Source: Devosia marina
GTDB lineage: Bacteria > Pseudomonadota > Alphaproteobacteria > Rhizobiales > Devosiaceae
DNA: 64,000 nucleotides
Assembly: GCF_009758415.1 (NCBI RefSeq)
Contig: NZ_WQRF01000002.1
Coordinates: 496,001 to 560,000 of the forward strand
Direction of reading: 5' to 3'
Under the pieces are notes generated by a model. The model was not told where the DNA came from. It saw nothing but the letters and a program-made list of their open reading frames with translations, and did not search any database. Of the stretch, positions 9,020 to 17,471 are shown piece after piece (the stretch's first letter is position 1; every line of letters starts with the position of its first letter). The position numbers and the translations under genes were made by a program.

Positions 9020-9095
9020 ACAGGGCAAATCTCCCCAGAGGGGAGATTTGAGGGCTCAAGGCCATGAGAGCTATGCTCGAATGGCGGGTGCCGCC
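9020..9095. repeat. Interspersed repeat, copy 2 (after tyrC)
   Basis: A perfect 10-bp stem AAATCTCCCC/GGGGAGATTT with a 3-base loop (9027-9049) is followed by AAGGCCATGAG and CGAATGGCGGGTGCC (9058-9092), matching blocks of copy 1 at 6717-6872. It lies between the convergent tyrC and DUF2125 genes and could serve as their shared terminator. Confidence 0.7.
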
Positions 9096-9124
9096 AGAGC
9101 AATTCTCCCTATCGGGGAGAATAA

Positions 9125-10096
9125 CTAGAACAAGGGTGCCAGCGCTGCGATCGGCACCAGCCCTGAGGAAACTCCCCCGCCGGCGAAATTGAGCTGGTTG
9201 CTGTGCCGGCCAGTCTCGCCGGGGACGCCCAGCACCAGGGTACGCCAGGGCTCCTCGATATAGGGGCCGATGCGTTCGGCAACGCCCAGGGAATCGATGC
9301 TGATTGACCCGGTCGGGTACCCTTGGGCGTCGAGCGCTAGTTCGCCGCTGGCGTTGAGATCGGCGGTCCCGTCATTGGCGCGGATGCCCAAGATGCGCAA
9401 CTTGCCCCCTGCCTGTTGCCAGTCTGGCAGAATGGGCTCGGCACCCCAGTTGCGGATGTCATCGGGCAGGGCTGTGACCTCCAGTTCGATTTCGGCATTG
9501 GTGTCGGTAAGCTCGATACCTGGAGCCGACAGCGCCTCGGCCCGCAGATAGCCGGCAAGGGCGGCGCGGCCGGCCTCGGCGTCGTGCATCTCGGGCATGT
9601 CGAGCAGGTGAGCCTCGACATGCCCGGCCTCGACGATCAGCGTGTCGCCGAAAAGCTGGTCGGTCCAGGTGACGCCGTCAACGACGATGGAGAGCCGGGC
9701 TATACGCCAATCTTCGAGCCTGAGGCTGGCTTCGCTCTCGGTCCAGTTCACCTCCTGCCGCGAGCCTGTAAAGGCATCGGAGAGTGCAATGGGGCCGGTG
9801 GCGGCGCCGAGCAGATGATTGGGCCGATAGACCATGGCGCTGGCCCGCATATAGGGGATCTCGGCCAGCAGGTCGCCCGAGACCACCGAGGCGGACGCGC
9901 ATTCGATATCGAAGCGGAAGGGGAAGCCGCCAATGTCGAGGCTGCCGCAGACCAGTTGCGGCGCTGTCTCGCCGTCGGCAAGCGCCTGCAGCTCGATCTG
10001 TTGACGCAATTGGCCAGCGATGAAGAACCAGGCACCGGTCCAGGCCATAACGACGAGCAGGACCAGGCTGCCCAGGATGATGATTCGTTTTTTCAT
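9125..10096 (-). CDS. DUF2125 domain-containing membrane-anchored protein
   Basis: A 323-residue protein with one N-terminal helix (MKKRIIILGSLVLLVVMAW, about 5-25) and a long periplasmic part. The block GSLDIGGFPFRFDIECASAS near residue 60 and LGVAERIGPYIEEPW in the last third are typical of the alphaproteobacterial DUF2125 family, whose function is unknown. ATG at 10096 has GAGG upstream; the ORF is open to 10162 but without a better start. It converges on tyrC and diverges from the ChaC-like gene. Confidence 0.85.
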   Translation of the reverse strand: MKKRIIILGSLVLLVVMAWTGAWFFIAGQLRQQIELQALADGETAPQLVCGSLDIGGFPFRFDIECASASVVSGDLLAEIPYMRASAMVYRPNHLLGAATGPIALSDAFTGSRQEVNWTESEASLRLEDWRIARLSIVVDGVTWTDQLFGDTLIVEAGHVEAHLLDMPEMHDAEAGRAALAGYLRAEALSAPGIELTDTNAEIELEVTALPDDIRNWGAEPILPDWQQAGGKLRILGIRANDGTADLNASGELALDAQGYPTGSISIDSLGVAERIGPYIEEPWRTLVLGVPGETGRHSNQLNFAGGGVSSGLVPIAALAPLF

Positions 10097-10247
10097 GGCC
10101 TCTTCATAGCCTTGCTGCGGACTTGTCAGAAGCGGGTTTGCAGCGCGCCTGTCAGGCGCCACATATCCCCGGGTGCTCAGGCGGGCTTGGGATGTCCTTG
10201 CCCCATCTGATTGGTGTCGCTAGCCTAATGGGGAAAGTGGTTGCGCT

Positions 10248-10832
10248 ATGGCGAATGAACGAGATTTCGAAGCGTCTGAAAAAACGCACTGGGTTTTTGG
10301 CTACGGGTCGTTGATCTGGAACCCCGGCTTTTCGTTTCTCGGCGCGCAGTTGGGGCTGTTGCGCGGGGCGCATCGCTCGCTTTCGATCATATCGCATCAT
10401 CATCGGGGCACGCGGGATGTGCCCGGGCTGGTTTTTGGATTGACGCGCGGCGGTTCCTGCCGGGGCATGGCGTTTGAAGTGTGCGCCAATGCCTGGGCCG
10501 AAGTGCGGGCCTATCTTGATGCGCGTGAACTGGTGACGGCGGTTTACCGCGATGTCTGGCGGCCAGTGACGCTGGCCGATGGCCGCCGGGTAAGGGCACT
10601 GACCTATGTGGTGGACGAGAATCATGAGCAATTCGCTGGCCAGTTGAGCCTTGAGGAGCAGGTGGCGATGATCCGAGCGGGGGTGGGGATTTCCGGCCGC
10701 AATGTCGATTATGTGCTCAACACCGCTCATCACCTGACCCAATTGGGCATCAATGATAGGGCTCTGATGCGCCTGGCGCGGCAATTGGAGGCTGAAGGCC
10801 TGCCCGGTGCAGGGACGGGTCAGGCGGCCTGA
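10248..10832 (+). CDS. ChaC-like gamma-glutamylcyclotransferase
   Basis: A 194-residue ChaC-family protein, expected to release 5-oxoproline from gamma-glutamyl compounds, glutathione in characterised ChaC proteins. The family P-loop-like motif YGSLIW is at residues 19-24, followed by GTRDVPGLVFGLTRGGSC and the conserved NVDYVLNTAHHLTQLGI near the C-terminus. A second, longer member lies at 16693-17412. ATG at 10248 begins MANERDF. It overlaps the 3' end of the convergent hypothetical gene by 13 bases. Confidence 0.9.
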   Translation: MANERDFEASEKTHWVFGYGSLIWNPGFSFLGAQLGLLRGAHRSLSIISHHHRGTRDVPGLVFGLTRGGSCRGMAFEVCANAWAEVRAYLDARELVTAVYRDVWRPVTLADGRRVRALTYVVDENHEQFAGQLSLEEQVAMIRAGVGISGRNVDYVLNTAHHLTQLGINDRALMRLARQLEAEGLPGAGTGQAA

Positions 10833-11161
10833 GCGACCGGCGCCGTGGCGGGGGTGGCCTGTTCGAGGTCCCAGATGGTGGCCAGACGATTTTCTGGCGC
10901 CGCCAGGCTGAACACATTGGTGGCGCAATCAAGCGCCAGACGAAACCGCGAGCGGCTGATCGGATCGGCCACCAGGTCCTGGGTCGAGCCGACCCAGAGC
11001 ACATGGCTCCCCTTGGCAATGAGATAGAGCTCGGCTTCTTCCATGGCGAACTTGTCGAGTGCCCTGGGCCGGAGGCCATAGGCGCGGCCCGAATGGCCCT
11101 GCCAATGCACTACATTGGCCCGGTCACCACCCACTCTGTGTGTATTACCCGAGAGCATCAT
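10820..11161 (-). CDS. Conserved hypothetical protein
   Basis: A 113-residue soluble protein. The central part reads WQGHSGRAYGLRPRALDKF, then a hydrophobic strand-rich block ELYLIAKGSHVLWVGSTQDL, then SRFRLALDCATNVF and an Ala/Pro-rich tail. I do not recognise a named domain. Composition and codon use match the neighbours. The ATG at 11161 is followed closely by another Met; either could be used. The 3' end overlaps the ChaC-like gene tail to tail by 13 bases. Confidence 0.7.
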   Translation of the reverse strand: MMLSGNTHRVGGDRANVVHWQGHSGRAYGLRPRALDKFAMEEAELYLIAKGSHVLWVGSTQDLVADPISRSRFRLALDCATNVFSLAAPENRLATIWDLEQATPATAPVAQAA

Positions 11162-11279
11162 CTGACGTTCCCCTGCGTCCCCAGAAGAAGAACAAAGTTA
11201 GAACAAATTGTATCGACCGTCAAGCGCCGCCCCGCGCTGGCCCTATATCTATGGATGTGTTCGTTGGATGCGTCAATAT

Positions 11280-12092
11280 CTAGTGTTTTTGGGTCTCGCG
11301 CAGGATGTTCATACGCTCCCGCAGCCTCCCATCCGGCGGGCGCCCAATGCCCTGGTCGATCGCTTCGAGGGTCAGCCGGGTCGATTCGGGCTCGATGGCC
11401 TGTTTCAGGCGCGCCAGAAAAACGTCCGGAGCCAGGCCCGGCTCGATCGCCGGCAGGAAACGGGCGCGTGCGGTTCCGGGCCAGATGACCAGGCTATTGC
11501 GGCCCCAGAACAGGCCGGCATTGAGGGCCACGGGCACGACCGGCACATTGAGAGAGGTGTATAGGCGCACGATGCCCTGGCGGTAGTCGGGCGGCGCCAG
11601 TGAGGCCCTGCGGGTTCCCTCGGGATAGATGACGATGCGGCATCCTCGGTCGATGGCATCGCGTGCCTGGCTGATCATGGCGGGGATCGACTGGGCGCCT
11701 TTCTGGCGGTCAATCTCGATGCAGTCGAGCGAGCGCGCGGCCCAGCCGAAAAAGGGGATGCGCATCAATTCCTTCTTGGCGACATAGGCGGGTCGTCCGG
11801 TATGGGGGAAGATCGCAAAAATGTCCCAGTCGGACTGATGTTTTGAAGCGATGATGCAGCCCCCCGGGGGGATATTCTCATCGCCTTCAACATGGGTGCC
11901 CATGCCGGTCAGCACCCGCAGAAACACCACATTGGACCAGCACCAATAGCGGGCAATGGCCCAGCCGAGCCGAGTCCGTCCGGCGACGATGCCGATTGTC
12001 CCGGCGATGATGGCAAGGATGATCGTCTGGCCGATGAACACCGCGTAAAAGATCGTGGTGCGGATCGCCTGAATTGCGGCCTTGATCGACAT
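11280..12092 (-). CDS. plsC: 1-acyl-sn-glycerol-3-phosphate acyltransferase
   Basis: An inner-membrane acyltransferase making phosphatidic acid from lysophosphatidic acid. The catalytic H-X4-D motif HQSDWD lies at residues 85-90. The glycerol-phosphate-binding block IYPEGTRRAS follows, with KKELMRIPFFGW between them. Two hydrophobic segments in the first 60 residues provide the membrane anchor. The 270-residue length is usual. It lies 69 bases downstream of ftsX on the same strand, so it may be cotranscribed with ftsEX. Confidence 0.93.
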   Translation of the reverse strand: MSIKAAIQAIRTTIFYAVFIGQTIILAIIAGTIGIVAGRTRLGWAIARYWCWSNVVFLRVLTGMGTHVEGDENIPPGGCIIASKHQSDWDIFAIFPHTGRPAYVAKKELMRIPFFGWAARSLDCIEIDRQKGAQSIPAMISQARDAIDRGCRIVIYPEGTRRASLAPPDYRQGIVRLYTSLNVPVVPVALNAGLFWGRNSLVIWPGTARARFLPAIEPGLAPDVFLARLKQAIEPESTRLTLEAIDQGIGRPPDGRLRERMNILRETQKH

Positions 12093-12161
12093 ATGCTCCC
12101 CCGCCCTGCCGGCACTCAGTTCGTCATAGCGGGGCTGACCGCGATTGGCGAGGGCAAGGGG

Positions 12162-13091
12162 TCACGAGGCTTCGCTGAGATAGCGCCGCACCGTCATGCG
12201 CGAGGTGATCGCGGTGAGTACCGCAATCACCGGCACCACGGCCAGGATGAAAGCCATGCCATCCCAGCCCAGCAGGAACTGCCCGAACAGCACACCGACC
12301 TGCGCGGTCGCTTCGCTGGGCAAGACGCTGCCCGCGGCCATGCCGATCAGGAGAAAGAACAGGATGGCAAAGAGCGCGCCCAGAAACCCGCCCTGCAGGC
12401 CGATGGAGAGGAACCGTCCCTGAAATTCCCCGGCGATGAACTTGTTGGATGCGCCAATGAAGTGGAGCACATCAACGATTTCGCGATTGGAGGCCATGGC
12501 GCCGCGGGTGGCAAAGATGATCGCCAAGACGGTCGCCACGCCGATCAGGCTGAGCACCAGCAGGCCCGAGAGCACCACCGTGCCGGCCATGGTGTTGAGC
12601 TGCTGGCGCCAGGCGGCGTGGGTATCCAGACTCGCGCCATTGATGGCGCTGAGATTGCGCTGCAACTGCGCGACATCAGCCTCGACCGGATCGGCAAGCT
12701 GCACCACCACGAGGCGCGGAATGGCGATGACCGAGAGGTCGAGGCCAGCACCCAGCCAGGGTTCGAGAAGGGCCTGGCTCTCTTCGATGCTGAGCGCCCT
12801 GGCGCTGGCGACGCCCGGGGTCGATTGGGCCAGGGAAACGGCGGTGCGCAGATTGGATTCCATCACTTCACCTTCGGCCGGGCGGATCTGGATGGTCAGT
12901 TCCCGCCCCACATCGGCCGACCAGGCGATGGCCGATTTCTGCACCAGCACCACGCCGCCCAGGGTTACAGCCGAAAGAAAGGCCATGATGGTGACCAGCA
13001 GCAGCAGGGTGCGGCCGGCGACGCTTCTTTCGGGGACGATGGGGGCGGCGCCGCCGCGGCGCGGCAGCAGGGCGAGCAATTGCCTAATCAT
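12162..13091 (-). CDS. ftsX: Cell division protein FtsX (ABC transporter permease-like)
   Basis: The membrane partner of FtsE; in other bacteria FtsEX controls peptidoglycan hydrolases at the septum. The 309 residues have a cytosolic basic start, a first helix at about 27-50, a periplasmic loop, then three helices in the C-terminal half. ATRGAMASNREIVDVLHFIGASNKFIA is the typical FtsX coupling segment. The start overlaps the ftsE stop by 8 bases, showing an ftsE-ftsX operon. Confidence 0.93.
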   Translation of the reverse strand: MIRQLLALLPRRGGAAPIVPERSVAGRTLLLLVTIMAFLSAVTLGGVVLVQKSAIAWSADVGRELTIQIRPAEGEVMESNLRTAVSLAQSTPGVASARALSIEESQALLEPWLGAGLDLSVIAIPRLVVVQLADPVEADVAQLQRNLSAINGASLDTHAAWRQQLNTMAGTVVLSGLLVLSLIGVATVLAIIFATRGAMASNREIVDVLHFIGASNKFIAGEFQGRFLSIGLQGGFLGALFAILFFLLIGMAAGSVLPSEATAQVGVLFGQFLLGWDGMAFILAVVPVIAVLTAITSRMTVRRYLSEAS

Positions 13092-13746
13092 GGATGGTCA
13101 ACTCCCCCTTGTTCAGCACCATGCGGGGATAAGGGAAGCGGTCGAGCAGCGGCAATTCATGGGTGGCCAGAATAATGGTGGTCCCCAATGTGCGGTTGAG
13201 CTCGGCGAACAGATGCACGAGCCGGCTGGACAGGTCAGGGTCGACATTGCCCGTGGGCTCGTCGGCCAGCAGCACTTTGGGCCGGGCAATGACGGCGCGG
13301 GCAATGGCAGCGCGCTGCTTTTCGCCGCCCGAAAGCAGGGTGGGCAGAGCGTGCATGCGTTCGCCCAGGCCCACCCATTCGAGCAGTTCGATCACGTTGG
13401 GCCGGTATTCACTTTCCGGCTGCCCCAATACGCGCAGTGGCAGGGCGACATTCTCAAAAGTGGTCAGATGGTCCAGCAGGCGAAATTCCTGGAACACGAT
13501 ACCGATATGGCGGCGCATCTGCAGCAGCCGGTCCTGGTCAAGATTGCCCACATCCTCGCCGAACATGGTGACCTTGCCGCGGCTGGGCTTGTTGGACAGC
13601 AGCAGAAGGCGCAGCAGGCTGGTCTTTCCCGCGCCGGACGGCCCGGTCAGAAAATGGAACGAGCCCGGCTCGATCGAAAAGGTCAGGTCTTTAAGGATTT
13701 CAGGGCCATTGCCATAGCGCAGGCCCACATCGGAAAATTCGATCAA
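13084..13746 (-). CDS. ftsE: Cell division ATP-binding protein FtsE
   Basis: The ABC ATPase of the FtsEX complex. Walker A GPSGAGKT is at about residues 35-42, the signature LLSGGEKQR and Walker B VLLADEP follow, and DPDLSSRLVHLF precedes the H-loop THE. The family normally starts M-I-x-F, and here TTG at 13746 gives MIEFSDVGLRYG with GGAG 9 bases upstream. An ATG at 13767 adds seven unusual residues and lacks a clear ribosome site. 220 residues is standard length. Confidence 0.92.
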   Translation of the reverse strand: MIEFSDVGLRYGNGPEILKDLTFSIEPGSFHFLTGPSGAGKTSLLRLLLLSNKPSRGKVTMFGEDVGNLDQDRLLQMRRHIGIVFQEFRLLDHLTTFENVALPLRVLGQPESEYRPNVIELLEWVGLGERMHALPTLLSGGEKQRAAIARAVIARPKVLLADEPTGNVDPDLSSRLVHLFAELNRTLGTTIILATHELPLLDRFPYPRMVLNKGELTIHD

Positions 13747-13955
13747 GAAGCAGTGCTCCCGGGTCATCGGGCAATAAAAGGCGGTGCAAAAGCGAATCAG
13801 CTTTGCCCCATCATAGCAGCGCGACCCCATCCACGCGGCATGCCGCCCTCATTGGCCGGGGGAAAGCGGCACAATTTTGGTGAAGGCCGGGGTTTGAGGA
13901 GTTTTAACCCCGCAAGGGATAGGGTCGCACACCCGAACGGAAATCCGCGCGCCCG

Positions 13956-14870
13956 ATGATCATCACCTGCCCGCATTGCCAGACCAAGTATCAGGTGACC
14001 TATGAGGCCATTGGCTCGGCTGGTCGCAAGGTGCAGTGCGCGCATTGCCATCAAGCCTGGAACCAGGGCGCGCAGTCCGATGCGCCCGAGACGCCCGCGG
14101 ATGTCGAGGCCAACAAGCTGTTCGATGCCATGGCGGAAGATGCGCTGGACGAGGCCATGAGCGCCGAGGAAAAGACGGTGGCTGGCAAAAGGCCCGCCGC
14201 CAGTTCACCGCCGCTCAATGGCCTGGCGGAGGGCATCGATCCGGCGGAACTGAAAAAGCAGCAACAGGAATTCTCCCGCCGCCAGAACGCCATGACCTCA
14301 CGCCTGCCATTGGCCAGATTGCGGCGCGGCGCGCGGATTGCCGGTGTGATCCTGCTGGCCGGCATTGTTGGCGGCGCCTATTTCTGGCGCTTGCCGATCG
14401 TGGAGCGCTATCCCGATCTGGCCGGGCTTTATGAATCCATTGGCCTGGGGGTCAATGTGGTCGGCCTCGAATTTGCCGACCTCGAAACGCTCAAGGCGCT
14501 CTCGGATGGCAACGACGTGCTGACCGTCTCGGCGCAGATCGTGGGACAGTCCGGCAGCCCGGTGGCCGTGCCGCCAGTCGTGGTCAGCCTGCTCGATGAG
14601 ACCGGACAGGCGATTTATGAATGGAGCGTTTCACCACGGGTTCGGGACCTCATGGCGGGAGAACGCGCAACTTTCGATACCAGGCTGTCGTTGCCGCCCA
14701 GTGAAGCGGTGCGGGTGCGCCTGAGCTTTGCCGGGCAGTCGGGCATGGCTGGTGGGCGCGGCAATGGTTCGCAACAGACTATGCAGGGCCAGGCGGCGCC
14801 TGTTCCGGAAACACCTGCGGCGCCGACCGCAGAGACACATGCGGCCCCGGCCGCCAGTGGCCAACACTAG
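13956..14870 (+). CDS. Zinc-ribbon (MJ0042-type) membrane protein
   Basis: A 304-residue protein with an N-terminal zinc ribbon: CPHC at 5-8 and CAHC at 28-31, ending HQAW. A charged linker and a single helix (about 126-145, ending YFWRLPIVERYP) follow, then a beta-rich domain like DUF3426 (ADLETLKALSDGNDVLTVSAQI), and an Ala/Pro-rich tail. Such proteins are conserved beside ftsEX in alphaproteobacteria; the role is unknown. It is divergent from ftsE and followed after 10 bases by the receiver gene. Confidence 0.87.
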   Translation: MIITCPHCQTKYQVTYEAIGSAGRKVQCAHCHQAWNQGAQSDAPETPADVEANKLFDAMAEDALDEAMSAEEKTVAGKRPAASSPPLNGLAEGIDPAELKKQQQEFSRRQNAMTSRLPLARLRRGARIAGVILLAGIVGGAYFWRLPIVERYPDLAGLYESIGLGVNVVGLEFADLETLKALSDGNDVLTVSAQIVGQSGSPVAVPPVVVSLLDETGQAIYEWSVSPRVRDLMAGERATFDTRLSLPPSEAVRVRLSFAGQSGMAGGRGNGSQQTMQGQAAPVPETPAAPTAETHAAPAASGQH

Positions 14871-14880
14871 GAGAGCAATC

Positions 14881-15288
14881 ATGGCTCGCATCCTCGTTGC
14901 CGAAGACGATCCGTCTGTCCGCGCCTTTGTCGTCAGTGCCCTCACCATGAAGGGCCACGAGGTGGTGGCAGAAGACGATGGTGGCCTGGCCGCCGAAACT
15001 ATGGAGGCAGAGGCCGGCCGTTTTGACCTGCTGCTGACCGATATCAAGATGCCGGTCATGGACGGCATTGCCTTGGCGCTGCAGGTGGGCGCAGCCTATC
15101 CTGAGGTCACCATCCTGATGATGACCGGCTTTGCCGATCAGCGCGAGCGGGCGCATGGGCTGGACGCCCTCATCTACGACGTTATCGCGAAACCGTTCAC
15201 GCTGGTCGATCTACTTGAAAAGGTCGATGATGCGCTCAACGGTCGGCCGGTGGAAGTTGTGCCTCTGGCGCGGCGGTCACTGCAGTAG
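14881..15288 (+). CDS. Single-domain response regulator, CpdR-like
   Basis: A 135-residue stand-alone receiver domain. The acidic pocket Glu8-Asp9-Asp10, phosphoacceptor Asp54 in LLLTDIKMP, Thr82 in MMTGF and Lys104 in IAKPF are all present. No output domain follows. Its size and motifs resemble CpdR, the adaptor that directs ClpXP proteolysis during the cell cycle in Caulobacter, but this assignment is an inference. ATG at 14881 follows GGAGAG. The tight spacing to the zinc-ribbon gene suggests an operon. Confidence 0.88.
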   Translation: MARILVAEDDPSVRAFVVSALTMKGHEVVAEDDGGLAAETMEAEAGRFDLLLTDIKMPVMDGIALALQVGAAYPEVTILMMTGFADQRERAHGLDALIYDVIAKPFTLVDLLEKVDDALNGRPVEVVPLARRSLQ

Positions 15289-15314
15289 CGCGAGACACAG
15301 GCCCCTCAGTTTGA

Positions 15315-16574
15315 TCAGATCCAGTCGGGCACGCTGTCCAGCGCGATCAGCTCGTCGAGCGATTTGCGCGGACGGATGACGTGCCAGCGCGGGCCATCGA
15401 CCAGCACTTCGGGGATCAGGGGCCGCGAATTATAGGTCGAGGCCATGACCGCGCCATAGGCGCCAGCGCTCATCACCGCGAGCAGATCGCCCTCCTCGAC
15501 CCCGGCAATAGTGCGGTCCTTGGCCAGATAGTCGCCGGTTTCGCAAACCGGGCCGACAATGTCGCCGGTGATCGGAGGCAGATTGGAGGGGTTGACCGGC
15601 TGGATGTCATGATGCGCCTCGTAGAGGGTGGGGCGCAGCAGATCGTTCATCGCTGCATCGACGATCACAAAATCCTTGTCGCCCGTCTTCACATATTCGA
15701 CCCGGGTAACGAGAATGCCCGCATTGCCGACCAGCAGGCGCCCCGGTTCGATGACCAGTGCGCACCCCAATTGCCCGACCTTGTCGCGCACCACGGCGGC
15801 ATAGGCTTCGGGGTGCGGCGGGGCTTCCTGATCGTGATCATAGGGAATGCCCAGACCGCCCCCGACATCAATATGCTCTATCTGATGGCCGTCGGCGCGC
15901 AATTCGGTGACCAGTTCGGCCATCAGGCCGAAGGCATTGCCGAAGGGTTCGAGATCGGTGATCTGGCTGCCGATATGCATGTCAACGCCAACCGCCTCGA
16001 TATTGGGTAATGCGGCGATGCGGCTATAGACCTCGCGAGCGCGCTTATAGGAAATGCCAAACTTGTTCTCGGACTTGCCGGTCGAGATCTTGGCATGGGT
16101 GCGCGCGTCGACATCGGGGTTGATGCGGACGGAGACCTTTGCCGTCAGCCCCATATCGGCAGCGATCGTGGAGAGGCGCTCAAGCTCGGGCTCGCTCTCG
16201 ACATTGAAGCACTTGATGCCGACTTGGAGGCCGCGCCGCATTTCGGCGATTGTCTTGGCAACGCCTGAAAAGACGATCTTGTCTGGCGCAAAGCCGGCGG
16301 CCAGCACGCGTTCGAGTTCGCCCAGTGAAACGACGTCGGCACCACAGCCTTCCGAGGCCATCAGCTTGAGCACGGCCTGGTTGGAATTGGCCTTCATTGC
16401 ATAGGCAGTCAGCGTGGGGATGCCGTCAAAGGCGTCGCGCACCACGCGGACATGCCGCCGCAAAGTGGCGCTGGAATAGACATAGAACGGCGTACCGACC
16501 TGGTCTGCGAGATCGTTGAGATTGACGTCTTCGGCGAAAAGCACGCCGTCGCGATGATTGAAGTGATGAACCAC
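15315..16574 (-). CDS. lysA: Diaminopimelate decarboxylase
   Basis: A PLP fold-type III decarboxylase making L-lysine from meso-diaminopimelate, the last step of the pathway. The PLP lysine is Lys61 in AYAMKANSN. HIDVGGGLGIPY, EPGRLLVGNAGIL and the active-site GPVCETGDYLA are intact. 419 residues is typical. The frame opens with GTG at 16574 (GTG GTT CAT CAC TTC); no ATG start is available at the expected position. The 118 bases upstream separate it from the ChaC-like gene, which runs in the same direction. Confidence 0.95.
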   Translation of the reverse strand: MVHHFNHRDGVLFAEDVNLNDLADQVGTPFYVYSSATLRRHVRVVRDAFDGIPTLTAYAMKANSNQAVLKLMASEGCGADVVSLGELERVLAAGFAPDKIVFSGVAKTIAEMRRGLQVGIKCFNVESEPELERLSTIAADMGLTAKVSVRINPDVDARTHAKISTGKSENKFGISYKRAREVYSRIAALPNIEAVGVDMHIGSQITDLEPFGNAFGLMAELVTELRADGHQIEHIDVGGGLGIPYDHDQEAPPHPEAYAAVVRDKVGQLGCALVIEPGRLLVGNAGILVTRVEYVKTGDKDFVIVDAAMNDLLRPTLYEAHHDIQPVNPSNLPPITGDIVGPVCETGDYLAKDRTIAGVEEGDLLAVMSAGAYGAVMASTYNSRPLIPEVLVDGPRWHVIRPRKSLDELIALDSVPDWI

Positions 16575-16692
16575 AATATGCCCCGTTGGGTCGATACAGC
16601 CGCCATGCGATCACCGGAGGTGAACGGATCGCCGACGCTGTCCTTCGTTGCAGGCACCTCTAGTCCAGGCAGGATCAAAACGAAAGCCAGAC

Positions 16693-17412
16693 TTATCGAT
16701 CTGCCTCATAAGCGGCTTCGATGCGTTCGGCGACCAGATGTTGCAGCCGCCAGAGATGGGGGTCGTGGATGCCCATCTGCTCGAGATGGTCGACCGTGGC
16801 GTGCAGATATTCGGCCATAGAACCGCGGGTGCCGGTGGCGCTAGCCAGCACATCGGCAATCTCGGCTTCGGACAGGCCTGAGACATAGCGGCCGGAATTG
16901 CGGTCAATGCAGAAGGTCAGCGCCCGGATCACGCGCTCGCCGGTCCGCACCGTTACCCATCGCGGTGGAAAGGCGGTGGGCACCCAGCCCATTTCGCGCT
17001 CGAACAGCTTGACCAGGCACTCATCGCGCCGGTCGGGCGGCAGGCGATAGAGAGCGCCCTTGCACGAGCCACCCCGATCAAGCGCCAGCATCAGTCCGGG
17101 ATTTTCCTCGCTGCCGCGAAAGCGGGTATTCCACCCCAGGCAAAAGGCACGGTGCCAGCCATGCAGCAGGCCGGTGCGCATTTCGATGTAGTCGCAGGCT
17201 GGTTTCCAGATCAACGAACCATAGGCAAAAACCCAGGTTTCATCGTGATGGTCGGGGCCTTCGAACAGGCTCGCAATAGTTGCCTGGTGGTCTTCCTGGC
17301 TGGCTTCCCGCATGCCGGGCGGTGGCGCGGGGAGGGCTTCAAAGATCTCGTCTGGCTGGAGATAGGCAACATGGCGCGCGCTCAGGCGCATCTGTCGCGG
17401 GGGTCGCGTCAT
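16693..17412 (-). CDS. ChaC-like gamma-glutamylcyclotransferase, second copy
   Basis: A 239-residue ChaC-family protein. The YGSLIW motif is at residues 64-69, followed by GLLHGWHRAFCLGWNTRFRG, NPGLMLALDRGGSCKGALY and TVDHLEQMGIHDPHLWRLQ near the end. It is about 45 residues longer at the N-terminus than the copy at 10248-10832 and clearly diverged from it. It lies between argH and lysA on the same strand. Substrate is not shown by sequence; glutathione-type gamma-glutamyl compounds are the expectation from the family. Confidence 0.9.
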   Translation of the reverse strand: MTRPPRQMRLSARHVAYLQPDEIFEALPAPPPGMREASQEDHQATIASLFEGPDHHDETWVFAYGSLIWKPACDYIEMRTGLLHGWHRAFCLGWNTRFRGSEENPGLMLALDRGGSCKGALYRLPPDRRDECLVKLFEREMGWVPTAFPPRWVTVRTGERVIRALTFCIDRNSGRYVSGLSEAEIADVLASATGTRGSMAEYLHATVDHLEQMGIHDPHLWRLQHLVAERIEAAYEADR

Positions 17413-17471
17413 TTCCGGTCCCTTACCCTCTCCCGCATGGGGAGAGGGAGAGATTGTAGCAATGGTCCGGC

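Noticed and set aside
11892..13175. 427-residue open frame on the plus strand
   Set aside because: It is antisense to plsC, ftsX and ftsE, which have clear motifs.
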